The position numbers and the translations under genes are program-made. From Bacillota bacterium (lineage in GTDB: Bacteria; Bacillota; Clostridia; Christensenellales; CAG-138), in NCBI GenBank assembly GCA_023390655.1, contig JAEWCL010000014.1:133095-197094 (forward strand): a DNA stretch of 64,000 nt. The letters are read 5' to 3'. A model generated the notes under the pieces. That model was not told where the DNA came from. It was given only the letters and a program-made list of their open reading frames with translations, and ran no database searches. The stretch's first letter is position 1. Every line of letters begins with the position of its first letter. Below are positions 43,808 through 53,339 of this stretch, one piece after another.

Positions 43808-45481
43808 ATGGTTGCTTCCGCTGGCGATTTTAAGTACATAGTGGCCCTTCGCCTTATTTTTATTCCGCTCACCCTGCTTTTTTATGCCCTTTTTATGTCC
43901 GGCCCCGTTCTTGTACCGCCTGTGGCGTCAATGCCGGCGGCACGGGACGCTGCGTCGCGTACCGTCCTGCGATGGCTGGCGCCTATTTCTCCGGGCATGC
44001 TTATTTTTTTCGGACTTTTCGGGGGGACCGCACCGCAATTGCCGGGGAAGAAACCCGACGGCGGCAAGGACGCCCCTGTTTCCACACAGATGGAAGCTGC
44101 ATTCGGACAGATGCCCTGCGGTGTTGTCATCAGCAGGGCGTGGGGGCCGGCATGCTATATCAACCCGGCGTTTGAACGGATGACGGGGCAATACCGAAAA
44201 GATGCCAAGGACCCGTTCTGCTTTCTGGACGCGCAGGAGCTTGCGCTGCTGCAGGCGAATATTGCGGCGCTTTTCCGTGGGGACATAGCACAGTACTGCA
44301 TGCAGGTACAGGCCAACAACGCGCAGGGCGCAGGAATTTGCCTGAAACTGACCGGGGTTCCCATGGAGCAGGATGGAGAGTGGCTCTGCATGACCGTGGT
44401 GGAGGATATGACCGGTTATGTGCAGCTGCAATGTGCGTTTGAGGAACGGGTCCGGTACATGCACGATCATGATGTGTTGACGGGCTTACATAACCGCATC
44501 TGTTTTGAAGCGCAAAAAAGCATCTATGACCGGACGCAACCGGTTAACGCATTTGCCGTCATCGTGGCAGACATCAACGGCCTCAAACTGGTCAACGACA
44601 CGCTCGGCTATGCATGCGGCGATCAACTGATTATCACCACGGCGCAACTCATCAAAGGCTGCTGCCCTGAAACTGCCGTGCTCGCAAGAACCGGCGGAGA
44701 TGAATTCAGCATCCTGCTGCCCGGCGCGGGGATGGATGAGGCGGCGGCGCTTGTCAATACCATTGCCGCCGCGTTTGCGACGTACAACAAAAACAACTCC
44801 GCGCTCGGATACGATATCAGCGTGTCGTTTGGCCTGGCGGCCAAACAGCGGGAGCAGGACGATATGGAGTCCGTTGCAAAAGCTGCGGCGGAGCACTTAT
44901 ACAGCCGCAAGCTACTTACAAGAAAAAGCTCTCATCATTCGATCCTCACCTATGTCATGGCGACGATTTATGCGCGCAGCCAGGAAACCGAGGCGCACGC
45001 GAAGCGCCTTGCGCTGCTTGCCAATCGCATTGGCGAGCGTATGGGATTTGCGCAAGGCAGCCTGGACGAACTCGAGCTGTTTGCGATGCTGCACGATATC
45101 GGAAAAATCGGCGTTGGCGACCATATCCTCAATAAGCCCGGCAAGCTCACGGCCGAGGAATGGGTGACCATGCGTCGGCACCCGGATATCGGCTGCCGCA
45201 TTGCAAGCGCCTCGCCGGAACTTGAGCATATTGCCCTGCTGATCCTGACACACCACGAGCGCTGGGATGGGGGCGGCTACCCGATTGGCCTTGCGGGGGA
45301 GGAAATCCCGCTGTTTTCCCGTATTCTTGCGGTAGTGGACGCGTACGATGCGATGACCGAAGACCGGGTTTACCGCAAGGCGCTTTCCAGGCAGCAGGCG
45401 ATTGATGAAATCAAGAAAAACGCCGGTACGCAATTTGATCCTTACGTTGCGGCGCTTTTTATCGATTGTATAATAGAGTGA
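43808..45481 (+). CDS. PAS-GGDEF-HD-GYP cyclic-di-GMP protein
   Basis: A 557-residue protein with two N-terminal membrane helices (about residues 10-40 and 58-75), a PAS-like domain (about 93-210), a GGDEF domain (about 215-335) with an intact GGDEF motif at 296-300 and no RxxD inhibitory site, and an HD-GYP domain (about 365-555) with HDIGKIG, HPDIG and HHERWDGGGYP. It could both make and break cyclic-di-GMP, though HD-GYP activity usually dominates. ATG 43808 follows GACGAGGTGG. A second, larger protein of the same type follows 43 bp later. Confidence 0.93.
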   Translation: MVASAGDFKYIVALRLIFIPLTLLFYALFMSGPVLVPPVASMPAARDAASRTVLRWLAPISPGMLIFFGLFGGTAPQLPGKKPDGGKDAPVSTQMEAAFGQMPCGVVISRAWGPACYINPAFERMTGQYRKDAKDPFCFLDAQELALLQANIAALFRGDIAQYCMQVQANNAQGAGICLKLTGVPMEQDGEWLCMTVVEDMTGYVQLQCAFEERVRYMHDHDVLTGLHNRICFEAQKSIYDRTQPVNAFAVIVADINGLKLVNDTLGYACGDQLIITTAQLIKGCCPETAVLARTGGDEFSILLPGAGMDEAAALVNTIAAAFATYNKNNSALGYDISVSFGLAAKQREQDDMESVAKAAAEHLYSRKLLTRKSSHHSILTYVMATIYARSQETEAHAKRLALLANRIGERMGFAQGSLDELELFAMLHDIGKIGVGDHILNKPGKLTAEEWVTMRRHPDIGCRIASASPELEHIALLILTHHERWDGGGYPIGLAGEEIPLFSRILAVVDAYDAMTEDRVYRKALSRQQAIDEIKKNAGTQFDPYVAALFIDCIIE

Positions 45482-45524
45482 CTTGGCTTTGAGCGGACAT
45501 GGTATGTCAGGAAGGAACCCGAAC

Positions 45525-48350
45525 ATGAAAAAAATGCTGGTTTGCGCAATCCTCCTCATTGGGCTGGTGGCGCCTTTTGCCAGGGCGCAGGCGGCTTCCA
45601 GCGGGTTTATCGATATGATGCGGGCGCACCCCGCCGTGATGCTGCTGGTAGACGCATACACCGGTGAGATCAAAAGCGTGAACGCGGCCGCCATCCAATA
45701 CTACGGGTACAGCGCGGAAGAGTTTGCATCCATGAATATCAGCGAAATCAACGCCTCGCCTTCCACAGACGTGCAGGCGGCATTTGGCGGGAGCAATGGC
45801 GTTACGCAGCTCACGCACCGCCTGAAAAACGGCAGCATCCGTTCGGTGGAAATTACGGCGGGGATCGTGACGGTTGACAGCCGCCTGATGAATATGCTCA
45901 TTGTCCAGGATGTCACACAAAAAATGCAGTTGCTCGAAAATGAGCGCGAGCAGACAAAGACGCTCATTATTTTCGGAACCGGAATCGCGCTGCTGCTGTT
46001 TTTGCTCACACTTCGCATTGCGCTGAGCAGGAGAGAATTAAGCAAGGTTGCGGCCATGCTTGAAAAATCCAATGCCCTGATGCGCCGTTTTAACGATGCG
46101 GATGAAAGCCATCTTTATCTCAAAGATGAGAATTTCCGATACGTGTTTGCGAACAAGGCCGCGTACAAAATCTTTGGCAGGCCGGAAAGCGAGATCATCG
46201 GCAGGGAAGACTTTGAATTGTTCGATGAAGCGTTCGCAAGGGACCGCAGGCTCGTCGACACGAATGTATTAAAAAACAGAACCACTGCGGTCGAAGAGGT
46301 GTTCATCAACGGCAGCATGTTCCGCATTACCAAATTCCCGGTGGAGCTGCTCAACGGCGCTACCGGTGTAGGATGCTATGCGAATGACATTACGCAGGAG
46401 CGCCTGTATGAAAGAAAGCGCGCGTTTATGCTTTGGCGCAGCGAGGTCTCCCTGCATGTGATCAACAACAGCACCCAAAGCATGCATGAACAGCTCACAT
46501 TTGTGCTCCAGCAGATGATCGATTTTACAGGAAGTAAATTTGGGTACATCTATCTGTATGACGAAAGGGCGCATCGCCTTACGCTGAGTACCTTCGCGCA
46601 GCGCAGGGACGGGGAAAGCGGCATGCCGCCGGTCTGCCATGAGGCAGCTTTAGCGGAGATCGGGATACTGGGCAGCGCAATTACCGGGCGCAGGCCGGTG
46701 ATCCTGAATGACTTTATGGAAGCCACGGGAGACTGCTGCGATGGGTTGGCGCACAATGCAGGCATCAAAAACTATATGGGATTTCCCGTTATCATTGACG
46801 GCACTGTCATAGCGGCTGTGGGCCTGTTCAACCGCGATGGGATGTTTGAAGAAGACGAAGCGGATGAACTCGTGCTGCTTATGGACAGCGTCTGGAACGC
46901 GATGCAGCGCAGGCAGGCGCTTGCAACACTGTCGTTTGAACGCAACAAGTATTTGCAGACGCTCATTTCCATAGGCGACGGCGTCATGGTGGTTAGCGCG
47001 GACGGCATGATTGAAATGCTCAACGGAGTTGCCGAACGGCTCACCGGCTGGAGCAGCAGGGAGGCGGAGGGCCGGCACTACAAAGAAGTATTCGTGCTTT
47101 CCCATGAGCAGCCCGGCTTTACCATTAAGGACCCCATCGAAGACGCGCTGCGCACCAGCGAAGTGCAGGAGCTTGGCAACCACGCAATGCTGACTTCACG
47201 CAGCGGCATGGTATATTATCTGGAGGACAGTGCGGCGCCCATACGAAATGAACACGAGGACGTTGTGGGTGTGGTGCTGGTGTTCCGCGACGTCACCGAT
47301 AAAAAAGAACAGCGCAAGCGGATTGAATTTTTGAGCTTCCATGATTCTCTCACCGGGCTCTATAACCGCAGATATTTTGAAGAGGAAATCCAGCGCGTGG
47401 AGAGCGCCGGCATGCTGCCTGTATCCATTATATTGGGGGACGTCAACAGCCTGAAGCTGACCAACGACATCTTTGGCCATGCGTTTGGCGACATGCTGCT
47501 TGAAAAGGTGTCCGAAGTGCTGCGCAGCGTATTCGGGCCGCAGGATGTCATTGCAAGGTGGGGCGGGGACGAATTTGTTATCCTGATGCCCGGGGCGGCG
47601 TCGGAGCAGGCGGAGGCCGCGATCCATGCCGTGCAGGAGGCGTTCGCAAAGGAACAGATCCGTGCCGTCCGCGGCAGCATTTCCATGGGGTACGCTACGA
47701 AATTCTCTCTGGACGAGCCGATGAACCGCGTGCTCGCGACGGCAGAAGAAAACATGTATTCCGCAAAGTCGCTCAACCGGGATGTTGTCAGAACCCGCGC
47801 GATCGACGCGATCACCAGCACATTGTATGAGAGCAGCCAGAGGGAACAGGAGCATTCAGAGCGCGTGAGCGAATTGAGCGTGAAGCTTGGGCGCGCACTG
47901 GGGCTTTCGGAAGGGAAGCTCAAAAAACTCAAAGAGGTTGCGCGGCTGCACGATATCGGGAAGATCGTATTGGAACCGAATATCCTCAATAAAAACCATC
48001 TGCTCACGATGGAAGAGTGGAATGAGGTCAAGCGCCATCCCATTATCGGCTACCGTATCCTCAATTCTTTTGACGATACTGTGGATTTGGCGGAGTCCGT
48101 GCTTGCCCACCACGAGCAATGGGACGGAACAGGATACCCTAAGGGGCTCAGGGGGGAAGAGATTCCGCTGCTTGCGCGCATCATCGCCGTGGTGGAAAGC
48201 TACGAGCGTATGACGCATGATTCGGATAACACCAAGGCACGGACAAGAGAGGACGCGTTAAAGGAGCTGCGGGACAATGCGGGCAGGCAATTTGACCCGA
48301 TGCTTGCGGAGCTCTTTGCGCGGATGATTGAAGAAGGAGACGCCTTTTAG
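45525..48350 (+). CDS. Multi-sensor PAS/GAF-GGDEF-HD-GYP cyclic-di-GMP protein
   Basis: A 941-residue sensor. Signal peptide (residues 1-22, ending ARAQA), then an extracytoplasmic PAS domain (about 30-130, HPAVMLLVDAYTGEI onward), one membrane helix (about 145-165), a cytoplasmic PAS (about 190-300), a GAF domain (about 320-475), another PAS (about 485-600), GGDEF (about 605-765, intact GGDEF in RWGGDEFVIL) and HD-GYP (about 775-935, HDIGKI, HPIIG, HHEQWDGTGYP). The inhibitory site position reads GPQD, not RxxD. ATG 45525 follows AGGAAGGA. It shares the operon with the smaller homologue. Confidence 0.93.
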   Translation: MKKMLVCAILLIGLVAPFARAQAASSGFIDMMRAHPAVMLLVDAYTGEIKSVNAAAIQYYGYSAEEFASMNISEINASPSTDVQAAFGGSNGVTQLTHRLKNGSIRSVEITAGIVTVDSRLMNMLIVQDVTQKMQLLENEREQTKTLIIFGTGIALLLFLLTLRIALSRRELSKVAAMLEKSNALMRRFNDADESHLYLKDENFRYVFANKAAYKIFGRPESEIIGREDFELFDEAFARDRRLVDTNVLKNRTTAVEEVFINGSMFRITKFPVELLNGATGVGCYANDITQERLYERKRAFMLWRSEVSLHVINNSTQSMHEQLTFVLQQMIDFTGSKFGYIYLYDERAHRLTLSTFAQRRDGESGMPPVCHEAALAEIGILGSAITGRRPVILNDFMEATGDCCDGLAHNAGIKNYMGFPVIIDGTVIAAVGLFNRDGMFEEDEADELVLLMDSVWNAMQRRQALATLSFERNKYLQTLISIGDGVMVVSADGMIEMLNGVAERLTGWSSREAEGRHYKEVFVLSHEQPGFTIKDPIEDALRTSEVQELGNHAMLTSRSGMVYYLEDSAAPIRNEHEDVVGVVLVFRDVTDKKEQRKRIEFLSFHDSLTGLYNRRYFEEEIQRVESAGMLPVSIILGDVNSLKLTNDIFGHAFGDMLLEKVSEVLRSVFGPQDVIARWGGDEFVILMPGAASEQAEAAIHAVQEAFAKEQIRAVRGSISMGYATKFSLDEPMNRVLATAEENMYSAKSLNRDVVRTRAIDAITSTLYESSQREQEHSERVSELSVKLGRALGLSEGKLKKLKEVARLHDIGKIVLEPNILNKNHLLTMEEWNEVKRHPIIGYRILNSFDDTVDLAESVLAHHEQWDGTGYPKGLRGEEIPLLARIIAVVESYERMTHDSDNTKARTREDALKELRDNAGRQFDPMLAELFARMIEEGDAF

Positions 48351-48433
48351 GCGCAGCAATTTGGCGGGGGATGAAAATACATTTTTATGCATTTTATAAT
48401 GAAGTTTCTCCTGTGGAGAAACCCCGGGGTTCT

Positions 48434-48459
48434 AAAAAGGCGTCATTGGCGCCTTTTTT
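48434..48459 (+). terminator. Terminator of the cyclic-di-GMP operon
   Basis: A 9-bp stem (48434-48442 with 48450-48458, 7-nt loop) that runs into a six-T tract. Confidence 0.9.
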
Positions 48460-48544
48460 GCCCATTCAGGGCACCGAGCCCGCTGCAGCGCCAAGTGTCA
48501 TTGAATGAAAATGCAGTATGTGCGATTGGCGCAGCAGCCCCGCA

Positions 48545-48573
48545 TTGTTTTCTTTGATGAATCATCGTATAAT
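48545..48573 (+). promoter_or_regulatory. Promoter of the alpha-oxoamine synthase gene
   Basis: TTGTTT (48545-48550), a 17-bp spacer and a perfect TATAAT (48568-48573), about 50 bp before the start codon. Confidence 0.7.
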
Positions 48574-48621
48574 AAGGCATCTTTTACTTTGGAATAATTC
48601 TTGATTAAAGGTGGACGAAAC

Positions 48622-49797
48622 ATGGATTTATTTGAAAAGTGCATCCGCTACGACGAACCGCAGCGCGCGATGGAAGCAGGCATCTATCCCTATTTTCACG
48701 CGCTGGAGACCGCGCAGGATACGGAGGTCGTCATTTCCGGCAAGAACATCATCATGCTCGGGTCCAACAACTATATGGGGCTCGTCAGCGATGAACGGCT
48801 CAAAAAGGCTGCGATCGCGGCGATCGAACGATTTGGAACAGGCTGCTCCGGCTCGCGGTTTTTAAACGGCACGCTGGTGCTGCATGAGGAGCTGGAGCGC
48901 GAGTTTGCGGAATTCTTTCATAAGGACGACGCACTGACCTTCTCTACCGGGTTTCAGACCAATCTTGGAGCAATTTCCGGCATCATGGGACGGCATGACT
49001 ATATCATCAACGATTCGGAAAACCATGCGAGCATTGTGGACGCAACGCGGCTGAGCTACTGCAAAAAAGACGTCAAGTATGAGCACTCCAACATGGAGGA
49101 CCTCGAAGCCAAGCTCGCCCGCATTCCGGAGGAAGCAGGCAAGCTGATCGTGACGGACGGCGTGTTCTCCATGTCCGGCGAGATTGCAAACCTTCCTGAA
49201 ATCGTACGCCTGGCAAAGAAGTACGGCGCGCGCGTGATGGTGGACGATGCGCACGGCGCGGGCATGATCGGGGAAAGCGGGCGCGGAACGGCCTCCTATT
49301 TCGGCCTTGAGGCGGATGTGGATATCATTATGACCACATTCTCAAAGTCCTTTGGCTCGTTGGGCGGCGTCATCGCCGCAAGCAAAGAGGTCATCAATTA
49401 CATCAAACACCGCTCCCGTCCGTTTATTTTCAGCGCGTCCATACCGCCCGCAAATGCGGCTGCGGCGCTTGAGGCGCTGCGCATCATCAAACGGGAGCCG
49501 GCGCGCAAGGACCGGCTGCTTGAAGTTGCCAACTATATGCGTAAAAAGCTTACGGACCTCAATGTGCCCATCATGGAAGGGGAGACCGCGATCATACCGG
49601 TGTTCACCTACCAGATGGACCGGACGTTTATTGCGGCCAAGCTCCTCTTTGAGAACGGCGTATATGTTAACCCCGTCATCCCGCCCGCAGTGTGCGAAGG
49701 GCAGTGCGTGCTGCGCACAAGTTACACCGCGACCCATACGTTTGAGCAGATGGACCGCGCGGCAGCGATTATTGCACAGGTGCTGCAGTCGGTATAA
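48622..49797 (+). CDS. Alpha-oxoamine synthase (KBL/8-amino-7-oxononanoate synthase family)
   Basis: A 391-residue PLP enzyme that condenses an amino acid with an acyl-CoA. PLP lysine is Lys242 in TTFSKSFGSLGG; Asp208 and His211 lie in MVDDAHGAGMIG, and the ring-stacking His is in NHASIVD (His135). Length and motifs fit 2-amino-3-ketobutyrate ligase, 8-amino-7-oxononanoate synthase or a serine palmitoyltransferase-like enzyme. There is no tdh or bio gene beside it, so the acyl substrate is open. Start ATG 48622 follows AAAGGTGG. It is a single-gene unit. Confidence 0.88.
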   Translation: MDLFEKCIRYDEPQRAMEAGIYPYFHALETAQDTEVVISGKNIIMLGSNNYMGLVSDERLKKAAIAAIERFGTGCSGSRFLNGTLVLHEELEREFAEFFHKDDALTFSTGFQTNLGAISGIMGRHDYIINDSENHASIVDATRLSYCKKDVKYEHSNMEDLEAKLARIPEEAGKLIVTDGVFSMSGEIANLPEIVRLAKKYGARVMVDDAHGAGMIGESGRGTASYFGLEADVDIIMTTFSKSFGSLGGVIAASKEVINYIKHRSRPFIFSASIPPANAAAALEALRIIKREPARKDRLLEVANYMRKKLTDLNVPIMEGETAIIPVFTYQMDRTFIAAKLLFENGVYVNPVIPPAVCEGQCVLRTSYTATHTFEQMDRAAAIIAQVLQSV

Positions 49798-49816
49798 AGA
49801 AACGAAAGATGCTCTT

Positions 49817-49846
49817 TGCCACACGGGAAGCCGTGTGGCATTTTTT
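49817..49846 (+). terminator. Terminator of the alpha-oxoamine synthase gene
   Basis: A perfect 10-bp stem (49817-49826 with 49831-49840, GAAG loop) followed by six T. Confidence 0.95.
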
Positions 49847-50010
49847 ATATCCTATAAAAGCATATATTCATTTAGTAACAGCACTCCTAAATATGTGGTG
49901 TAAAAGCAACCAAAAAAGATTGAGGCGAGAAACATTTCCCTCGTTTAAAAGCACTTCATCACGGGGGCGCATATACATGTAACATATCTGGAGGAAAGAG
50001 GTTTATCCCA

Positions 50011-50643
50011 ATGTATCGCTATAACAGACCATGTTCGAATTGTATGAATCGTATGAATCGTGCCACCGGCAATCCTGCGAACTTTTATGAAGAGCTTACC
50101 GATTTTGCGTCCCGGAATCAGCCTGCCGGCTATCCTGCGGCAGAAAATGCGGGGCTGGGCGAAAACCCCGCTGTTTCAGAGGAAACTGCGGGGACGAAGG
50201 AAAACGGCGTTGTGTTCAAGCATGATAAAGATGGGCTTTCCATTCATATCACAATTTACAACACAAACAACAATGCCAACGAGGGGAGCGAAGCCGGACT
50301 CAAGCAAAAGGCGGAAACCGGCGGGCAGATCAGCGGCAAAGGCGGAAAAAATGCCAATCAGGGCGGACAGATTTCCGGAAAGTGCGGACAGAACGCAAAC
50401 CAGGACGGTGAGGTCAGCGCAAAAGGCAACTGTGCAGAAGGGTGCGGCAAGGATGACCATAAAGAAGACTGCGGTTGTGAACAGGAAGAGCACTGCTGCT
50501 GCGAAGCTCCTTGCTACTGTGAACAGGAGAGCCACTGCTGCTGTGAAGAACCTTGTCACTGCGAAGACTCCTGTGGTTGCGGCCATGACGAATACGGCTG
50601 CTATGCGCAAGGGTATAGCGGCTATCAAACAGCTTCTGTTTAA
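50011..50643 (+). CDS. Cysteine-rich 14-residue repeat protein, unknown function
   Basis: A 210-residue protein that I do not recognise. An N-terminal CSNCMNRMNR segment (two Cys), a linker and a conserved-looking KHDKDGLSIHITIYNTNNN block come first. Then come three 14-residue repeats (residues 104-117, 118-131, 132-145; unit GGQISGKGGKNANQ) and two 14-residue Cys repeats (156-169, 170-183; unit CEQEEHCCCEAPCY). There are 20 Cys, 17 of them after residue 140, with many His, Glu and Asp, which suggests metal binding or disulfide cross-linking, as in spore coat or metallothionein-like proteins. There is no signal peptide. Ribosome binding site AAAGAGG supports ATG 50011. Confidence 0.8.
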   Translation: MYRYNRPCSNCMNRMNRATGNPANFYEELTDFASRNQPAGYPAAENAGLGENPAVSEETAGTKENGVVFKHDKDGLSIHITIYNTNNNANEGSEAGLKQKAETGGQISGKGGKNANQGGQISGKCGQNANQDGEVSAKGNCAEGCGKDDHKEDCGCEQEEHCCCEAPCYCEQESHCCCEEPCHCEDSCGCGHDEYGCYAQGYSGYQTASV

Positions 50644-50722
50644 AACAAAGCAGGCCGGAGAACCTTCTTATATAGATATAATATAAAGCGGTTCATTTCC
50701 GGCAAAAAACGCTCATTTTTTG

Positions 50723-50800
50723 TGGAGGCGTCCGGCCAATCGGCCCCTGACCTGCGGGTCGTCGCATCGGTTCCCCGCCGTTTCCCGGCGGGGAATTTCT
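50723..50800. ncRNA. Hairpin cluster A (three stems)
   Basis: Three consecutive hairpins follow the Cys-rich gene: 50734-50737/50742-50745, 50749-50752/50757-50760 (4 bp each, tetraloops) and 50771-50780/50786-50795 (10 bp, loop TTTCC). The last one is followed by TTTCTTATATTT and may be the terminator. The segment starts TGGAGGCG and resembles the element at 56600. The strand of any RNA is uncertain. A TATAAT at 50677-50682 lies upstream. Confidence 0.45.
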
Positions 50801-51023
50801 TATATTTCAGAAGAGCGCTGTATACCTATATTTATTTTAAGTAAAAAAATGGGGTGGCATCAAAGTATCTGGTACTATTCGTGAAAGATGCACTGCATCT
50901 ATATGATATTGATTTTGCTTATACAATATGCTCGGCTTTTCCAGTAATCAATTTCATAAATTGCAGGTTAGTATGCCGAATTTGCACAAAATGATTGCTT
51001 TTATGTCTTTTTATAAACGAATC

Positions 51024-51052
51024 TTGACATTCTGAGTATAATTTTTGATAAT
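51024..51052 (+). promoter_or_regulatory. Promoter of hppA
   Basis: TTGACA (51024-51029), a 17-bp spacer and GATAAT (51047-51052), about 60 bp before the hppA start. The AT-rich stretch 50801-51023 shows nothing else clear. Confidence 0.78.
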
Positions 51053-51110
51053 AGAAGTGCCTTTCTTTTGGCATTTTACATACAAATCTAACAGCACAAA
51101 GGAGAATTCG

Positions 51111-53276
51111 ATGAACGTAGTACTGGGACTATTGTTGCTGGCCGCGTTGGGCGCGCTTGGGTATGCCGCTTTCAACTTTTTCTATGTGAAGAAGCTGAAA
51201 GAGGGCAGCGCAAAAATGCAGGAGATTGCGGCAGCGATACGCCTTGGCGCAAACACCTTCATTCGGTATGAATACAAGGTTATCGCGATTGTTGCAGCCG
51301 CAATTGCCGTGCTGCTGAGCATTTTGATTTCCTGGCAGACGGCGGTGGCGTTTGCCATAGGTGCGGTGATGAGCGCTTCTGCGGGCTGGGTTGGGATGAA
51401 GGTCGCAACCTATGCGAACGTGCGCGTTACCAATGCGGCGATTGAAACAAAGAAGCTTGGCAGCACCCTGCAGGTAGCGTTCCGCGGCGGCAGCGTTATG
51501 GGCCTTTGCGTGGGCGGCTTTGCGCTGCTTGGTATTTTCCTGGTCTACCTGATCTTTGGACATGCGTTAGGACAGATCGCACAGCTGGCTGTAGGAGAAC
51601 TGAATACAAACTGGCTTGGGCTGCATGCGCCCTATACCATGACGCTTTCAGGCTATGCGCTTGGCTGCTCCATGATCGCAATTTTTGCGCGTATCGGCGG
51701 CGGCATTTATACCAAGGCAGCCGACATGGGCGCCGACCTTGTCGGAAAGACCGAAGCCCATATCCCCGAAGATGACCCGCGCAATCCGGCTACCATTGCC
51801 GACAACGTGGGCGACAATGTTGGCGACGTGGCGGGCCTTGGAAGCGATTTGCTGGAAAGCTATGTAGGGTCTATTTTGTCTGCGGCCATCCTGGCGGCGG
51901 AGCTGTTCCGCAGCCATGCAACGCCGGTTACGGAAACGCTGCTTGGCACCATGCTGACCTTCCCGCTCGCGTTTGCGGCCTGCGGGCTGATTGCCTGCGT
52001 CATCGGAGTCTGGTCGGTGCTGCATAAAAAGACGCTTTCTGAAAATCCACAAATGGAGCTTAACAGGGCTACCTGGATTTCCGCAGGCGTTACCATAGTG
52101 CTCGGCGGACTTGTTACCTTTCTGATGTATGGCGGACATACCGCTGAGGAGCTTGCGGGCGCAGGGTTCCAGCTTGGCGTGATTTCGCCCTGGCTGTGCG
52201 CGACGGTCGGCGTGGTTGCAGGTATTGCGATCGGCATGTTTGCAGAATACTATACCAGTGACAAGTACAAGCCCACAAAAGAAATTGCAACCGCGTCACA
52301 GGAAGGCGCGGCGCTTACGATCACGCAGGGACTTGCGCTGGGCATGACGTCCACGATGGCGCCTGTTGTTGTGCTTGCGGCCTCTATTTTCGGCGCATAC
52401 CTCATCGGCGGGATGTACGGCATCGCAATTGGCGCTTTGGGAATGCTGTCCTTTGTGGCAACAACCGTCTCTGTGGATACCTATGGACCGATTTCTGATA
52501 ATGCGGGCGGCATTGCGGAGATGACGGGTCAGGACGCATCCGTCCGCGCAATCACCGACCGTCTGGACTCGGTCGGCAATACGACCGCGGCAATTGGAAA
52601 AGGCTTTGCGATTGGCTCCGCCGCGCTTGCGGCCACTTCCATGATGGTGTCATACCTGTTCTCCTACACGGAGGCTTCCTCAAGCATCCTTTTGAATCTG
52701 GTGGATCCCCTGACGCTGGCCGGCGCTCTGGTCGGAACGGCGCTGCCGTATCTGTTCTCCGGCATGCTGATCGAAGCTGTGGCGCGCGCCGCAAGGCATA
52801 TGGTGCAGGAAGTGCGCCGTCAGTTCCGTGAAATCACGGGCCTTCTGGAAGGCACCGCGCCGCCGGACTACAAGACGTGCATCCAGATTTCTTCGCAGGG
52901 CTCCCTGCGCGAAATGCGCAAGCCCTCCATTATCTCCATACTCTTCCCCGTGGTTTGCGGCTTTATCTTTGGGCCGGAATTTGTAGGCGGCATTCTCATC
53001 GGCGCAACGCTGTCCGCGATCATGCTGGCGATTTTCACCGGAAACGCGGGCGGGGCGTGGGACAATGCCAAGAAGTTCATCGAAGGCGGCGGCATCCAGG
53101 GAGCAGGCAAGGGCTCCGCGTCGCATGATGCGGCCGTCGTAGGCGATACCGTGGGCGATCCTCTCAAAGATACGGTTGGCCCCTCTCTTGATATTCTGAT
53201 TAAAATCATGGCGACGATTTCGCTTGTTACGGCAACCGTATTCTCAAAGTTCAATTTGCTTTCCCTGTTTAAATAA
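51111..53276 (+). CDS. hppA: Membrane-bound ion-pumping pyrophosphatase
   Basis: A 721-residue integral membrane pyrophosphatase with about 16 helices, which couples PPi hydrolysis to H+ or Na+ export. Substrate-site motifs are ADMGADLVGKTE, DDPRNPATIADNVGDNVGDVAGLGSDL in pieces, and a C-terminal GGAWDNAKKFIE with GDTVGDPLKDT. The GNTTAAIGKG segment has Ala where potassium-independent enzymes have Lys, so it is probably potassium-dependent; sodium or proton specificity is not settled. Start ATG 51111 follows AAAGGAG. Common in anaerobes for energy saving. Confidence 0.96.
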   Translation: MNVVLGLLLLAALGALGYAAFNFFYVKKLKEGSAKMQEIAAAIRLGANTFIRYEYKVIAIVAAAIAVLLSILISWQTAVAFAIGAVMSASAGWVGMKVATYANVRVTNAAIETKKLGSTLQVAFRGGSVMGLCVGGFALLGIFLVYLIFGHALGQIAQLAVGELNTNWLGLHAPYTMTLSGYALGCSMIAIFARIGGGIYTKAADMGADLVGKTEAHIPEDDPRNPATIADNVGDNVGDVAGLGSDLLESYVGSILSAAILAAELFRSHATPVTETLLGTMLTFPLAFAACGLIACVIGVWSVLHKKTLSENPQMELNRATWISAGVTIVLGGLVTFLMYGGHTAEELAGAGFQLGVISPWLCATVGVVAGIAIGMFAEYYTSDKYKPTKEIATASQEGAALTITQGLALGMTSTMAPVVVLAASIFGAYLIGGMYGIAIGALGMLSFVATTVSVDTYGPISDNAGGIAEMTGQDASVRAITDRLDSVGNTTAAIGKGFAIGSAALAATSMMVSYLFSYTEASSSILLNLVDPLTLAGALVGTALPYLFSGMLIEAVARAARHMVQEVRRQFREITGLLEGTAPPDYKTCIQISSQGSLREMRKPSIISILFPVVCGFIFGPEFVGGILIGATLSAIMLAIFTGNAGGAWDNAKKFIEGGGIQGAGKGSASHDAAVVGDTVGDPLKDTVGPSLDILIKIMATISLVTATVFSKFNLLSLFK

Positions 53277-53306
53277 GAATAAACAGCGGCAAGAGAATAA
53301 GTGCAG

Positions 53307-53339
53307 GCGCCCCGGCTCCATATGGAGCCGGAGCGCTTT
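53307..53339 (+). terminator. Terminator of hppA
   Basis: An 8-bp plus 4-bp stem (53307-53319 with 53324-53336; single unpaired bases between the two parts) followed by only three T. Confidence 0.65.

Noticed and set aside
50011..50643. CRISPR-like or phage origin for the repeats in the Cys-rich gene
   Set aside because: The repeats are in-frame protein repeats with diverged codons, not spaced identical DNA repeats.
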